DNA from: an uncultured Alphaproteobacteria bacterium
GTDB lineage: Bacteria > Pseudomonadota > Alphaproteobacteria > Thalassobaculales > Thalassobaculaceae
Length of the DNA stretch: 9,468 nt
Direction of reading: 5' to 3'
Assembly: GCA_938028645.1 (NCBI GenBank)
Contig: CALIMD010000270.1
Location: 1-9,468, forward strand
The number at the start of each line of letters is the position of its first letter. Position 1 is the stretch's first letter. Under the pieces are notes generated by a model. The model saw nothing but the letters and a program-made list of their open reading frames with translations, was not told the origin of the DNA and ran no database searches. Shown piece by piece: positions 7,312-9,468 of the stretch. The translations under genes and the position numbers were made by a program.

Positions 7312-8319
7312 GTGTCGAATCTAAAACCCAAAATAGCGTTCTTAGGAACAGGTGGTACAATCTCATATACTGGTCGCAATAGTCTCGACGTTTGGGAGTA
7401 TATGGACTTTGGCACTCGATTAAATATATCAGAAATATTGAGTCGGTTTCCTGAAGTTGAAGAAGCAGCTGATATTGTTCCCATAAATGTCCGCCAAGTT
7501 TCTAGCTCCGGCATCGTTCCTGATGACTGGTTAGCACTTTCCAAAACTATTCAGGAAGTAGACCATAGTCACGATGATATAGACGGTATTGTAATTACTC
7601 ATGGCACTGCCACTCTAGAGGAGACGGCTTATTTTATCAATTTGACAGCGAAAACCAAAATTCCAATTGTGATGATAGGAGCCCAACGCCCGTCATCAGG
7701 TTTTGCAACAGATGCTGGCAGCAATCTTTTATCGGCCATACGTGCAGCCGGATCAAAAGAAACCGCGGGCCTCGGTGTTATGGTACTATTGAATGAAGAA
7801 ATCCAGGCTGCTCGCGAAGTCACAAAAACCTCCACGCTGCGATTAGAGACTTTTCAAACTCCCGATTTAGGCATGCTGGGATACGCTGACCCGGATGGCA
7901 AAATAGCTATTTACAGAAGACCTACTCGTCCTCACACAATAGATACTGTTTTTGATACAAGTTGTATTTCTGAATTACCAAGGGTTGACATAGTACCAAG
8001 TTACGCTGGCGCAGATGGAACAGCGATTGAAGCATTTATTTCAGCGGGCGCAAAAGCAATAGTCGTTTCCACTCTTGCCCCGGGACTGCCTGCATCACCA
8101 CAAATGGAAGCAATAAAAAAAGCATTAGAAAAAAATATAATCATTATTTATAGCACTAGAGCTGGAAGTGGAAGGGTCCTTCGTCGGCAGTCAATGATTG
8201 ATTCCGGGATTATTGCCGCAGATAATCTTAATCCTCAAAAAGCTAGGGTACTAGCAATGCTAGCACTCACTAAGTCAGCCGACACCGAGGTCATCCAAAA
8301 CTTCTTTGATCTTTATTAA
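7312..8319 (+). CDS. Asparaginase-family amidohydrolase lacking the usual catalytic Asp
   Basis: Member of the L-asparaginase/glutaminase family (type I/II fold), 335 residues, normal length, no signal peptide, so cytosolic. TGGTI at 13-17 supplies the nucleophile Thr16. Tyr30 may stand for the second-triad Tyr. Ser65 matches the substrate-binding Ser. The second motif reads HGTATLEETA (97-106): Thr99 is present, but the next residue, Asp90 in E. coli AnsB, is Ala100 (codon GCC). The catalytic Lys172 is present in REVTKTST. The protein is otherwise well conserved, so decay is unlikely. It may act on another amide or lactam, or use a different residue. The substrate-binding segment SSSGIVPDDW (64-73) also departs from the common DSSDMTPEDW pattern. 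It starts with GTG and is followed 28 bp later by a TPP enzyme. Confidence 0.9.
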   Translation: MSNLKPKIAFLGTGGTISYTGRNSLDVWEYMDFGTRLNISEILSRFPEVEEAADIVPINVRQVSSSGIVPDDWLALSKTIQEVDHSHDDIDGIVITHGTATLEETAYFINLTAKTKIPIVMIGAQRPSSGFATDAGSNLLSAIRAAGSKETAGLGVMVLLNEEIQAAREVTKTSTLRLETFQTPDLGMLGYADPDGKIAIYRRPTRPHTIDTVFDTSCISELPRVDIVPSYAGADGTAIEAFISAGAKAIVVSTLAPGLPASPQMEAIKKALEKNIIIIYSTRAGSGRVLRRQSMIDSGIIAADNLNPQKARVLAMLALTKSADTEVIQNFFDLY

Positions 8320-8347
8320 TTAAACATAACTTTTGGGATATTAGAAA

Positions 8348-9468
8348 ATGGAACACCAAACTGCAGCCGCCACGATGGCAGATATGCTCAAGGGTTATGG
8401 AGTAACCCATGTTTTTTACTTACCCGCAGTTTTGCGCAGGATGTTGAGAGAAATAGAAAGAAGGACTTCAATTAAAGGAGTACATGCACATTCTGAAGCC
8501 GGCGCAGCATATATGGCCGACGGTTACGCCCGTGCAACTGGACGGCCTGGTATTTGCATGGCACAAATCATTGGTGCCTTAAACTTGTGCGCAGGATTGC
8601 GAGATGCTCATTTGGCAAAAAGTCCGGTAATAGCGTTAACGGGGGGGCGAGAAGCTAATCATCGAGACCGATGGGCATATCAGGAAGTAGATGATGTTCC
8701 AGCGTTCACTCCATACACTAAGATGAATTCAGTCGTAGACGATCCAGAGCGCATACCCGACATGCTGAGGCAAGCATTTAGAGTAGCAACCACTGGAAGT
8801 CCAGGCCCCGTTCACTTGCAATTAGCGGGAAATACGGGGCAAGTAATCGAGAATGCGGAAATAGGTTTTGACGGAGTGATTGAGGCACAATACGGTCAAG
8901 TTCCACCAGATCGCCCTCAACCCGATTTAAATAAAGTAAGAGAAGCGGCACAGCGAATATCAGAGGCGCAACGGCCAGTGATTGTAGCTGGTGCAGGAGT
9001 TAAATATTCTGGGGCATATGAAGCTTTAAATTATCTCGCAGAAGCTATGCACATCCCCGTGGCAACCTCCCTTAACGCAAAGGACGCTATCTTAGATAAT
9101 AATCCGCTTTCCGTCGGAGTGGTTGGTACATATTCAAGACGATCCGCTAATCAAGTAGTGGCCGAAGCAGATCTTGTGATTTTTGTTGGCACGCGAGCCG
9201 GTGGAATGACTACCCATTTTTGGACAATTCCAGCAAAAGGAACCTCAACTATTCAAATTGATATCGATCCTCTAGTGAATGGACGGAATTACCCAACCGA
9301 TGTTTCAATAGTTGGAGACGCCAGAGTGACGCTTGAAAAAATGAATGAGTTAAATATGCCGGTGCCCAAAGAACGCGTTGAATGGCTTAAGCAGGTTAAA
9401 GAGATATGCACATCGTACAAAATAGACTTTAGAGATGTTTATGAATCCGATGCTTACCCCATCCGTCC
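8348..9468 (+). CDS. TPP-dependent enzyme, acetolactate synthase-like (partial, 3' end missing)
   Basis: Thiamine-diphosphate enzyme of the acetolactate synthase / 2-oxoacid decarboxylase superfamily. The window holds the first 373 codons; usual length is about 550-600. The N-terminal pyrimidine-binding domain (about 1-165) has the cofactor-activating Glu50 in HSEAGAAYMADGYAR, Gln112 in YQEVDD, and SPGPVHLQL near 151-159. The central domain (about 195-330) has RPVIVAGAGV and a QIDIDP segment typical of the family. The C-terminal pyrophosphate domain with GDG...NN lies outside the window. Two loops are unusual: FYLPA (23-27) replaces the common FGxPG, and AQIIGALN (72-79) replaces SGPGATN. This argues against housekeeping AHAS and leaves the substrate open. 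The ATG has only a weak Shine-Dalgarno and lies 28 bp after the asparaginase-like gene, so they are probably one operon. Confidence 0.88.
   Translation, partial: MEHQTAAATMADMLKGYGVTHVFYLPAVLRRMLREIERRTSIKGVHAHSEAGAAYMADGYARATGRPGICMAQIIGALNLCAGLRDAHLAKSPVIALTGGREANHRDRWAYQEVDDVPAFTPYTKMNSVVDDPERIPDMLRQAFRVATTGSPGPVHLQLAGNTGQVIENAEIGFDGVIEAQYGQVPPDRPQPDLNKVREAAQRISEAQRPVIVAGAGVKYSGAYEALNYLAEAMHIPVATSLNAKDAILDNNPLSVGVVGTYSRRSANQVVAEADLVIFVGTRAGGMTTHFWTIPAKGTSTIQIDIDPLVNGRNYPTDVSIVGDARVTLEKMNELNMPVPKERVEWLKQVKEICTSYKIDFRDVYESDAYPIR

Noticed and set aside
7281..7382. Small plus-strand ORF starting at ATG 7281 and overlapping the asparaginase-like gene
   Set aside because: It is about 33 codons long, runs out of frame with the real gene, and shows no recognisable protein features.
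7260..7544. 94-codon minus-strand ORF opposite the start of the asparaginase-like gene
   Set aside because: It is a shadow of a well-supported coding gene with no family motifs.

Overview
This window is from an alphaproteobacterium. The strongest evidence is gcrA at 3480-3875. GcrA is a cell-cycle regulator confined, as far as is known, to Alphaproteobacteria, and both its N-terminal DNA-binding motif and its C-terminal Cys-rich motif are clear here. The DNA is moderately AT-rich, and the TRAP permease genes plus a small catabolic cluster fit a heterotrophic, possibly marine, lineage. That ecological placement is inference. No mobile elements, tRNAs, rRNAs or CRISPR arrays were seen. Genes are tightly packed and no gap exceeds about 200 bases.

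Left half, minus strand (7211 down to 1): dctQ (TRAP small permease), dctM (TRAP large permease), an MFS_3-type exporter, gcrA, an SDR dehydrogenase and pepN (aminopeptidase N). dctQ and dctM are 4 bp apart and surely co-transcribed. The MFS gene follows after 100 bp. gcrA has its own 193-bp upstream region with a perfect DnaA box (4030-4038), an AT-rich inverted repeat and a strong Shine-Dalgarno. The SDR gene (35-bp gap) and pepN (12-bp gap) follow gcrA closely and may share its transcript. No convincing intrinsic terminator was seen anywhere.

Right end, plus strand (7312 to 9468): an asparaginase-family amidohydrolase, then after 28 bp a thiamine-diphosphate (TPP) enzyme of the acetolactate-synthase type that runs off the window. 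This pair is transcribed divergently from dctQM across a 100-bp region holding a perfect 10-bp inverted repeat, a candidate operator for both directions.

Working model (inference): dctQM imports an organic acid or amide that the divergent asparaginase-like and TPP enzymes process, controlled from the shared region. No TRAP binding protein (DctP) lies in the window, so the substrate cannot be guessed from it. The most notable points are the missing catalytic Asp in the asparaginase (Ala100), the atypical TPP enzyme next to it, and the DnaA box upstream of gcrA.
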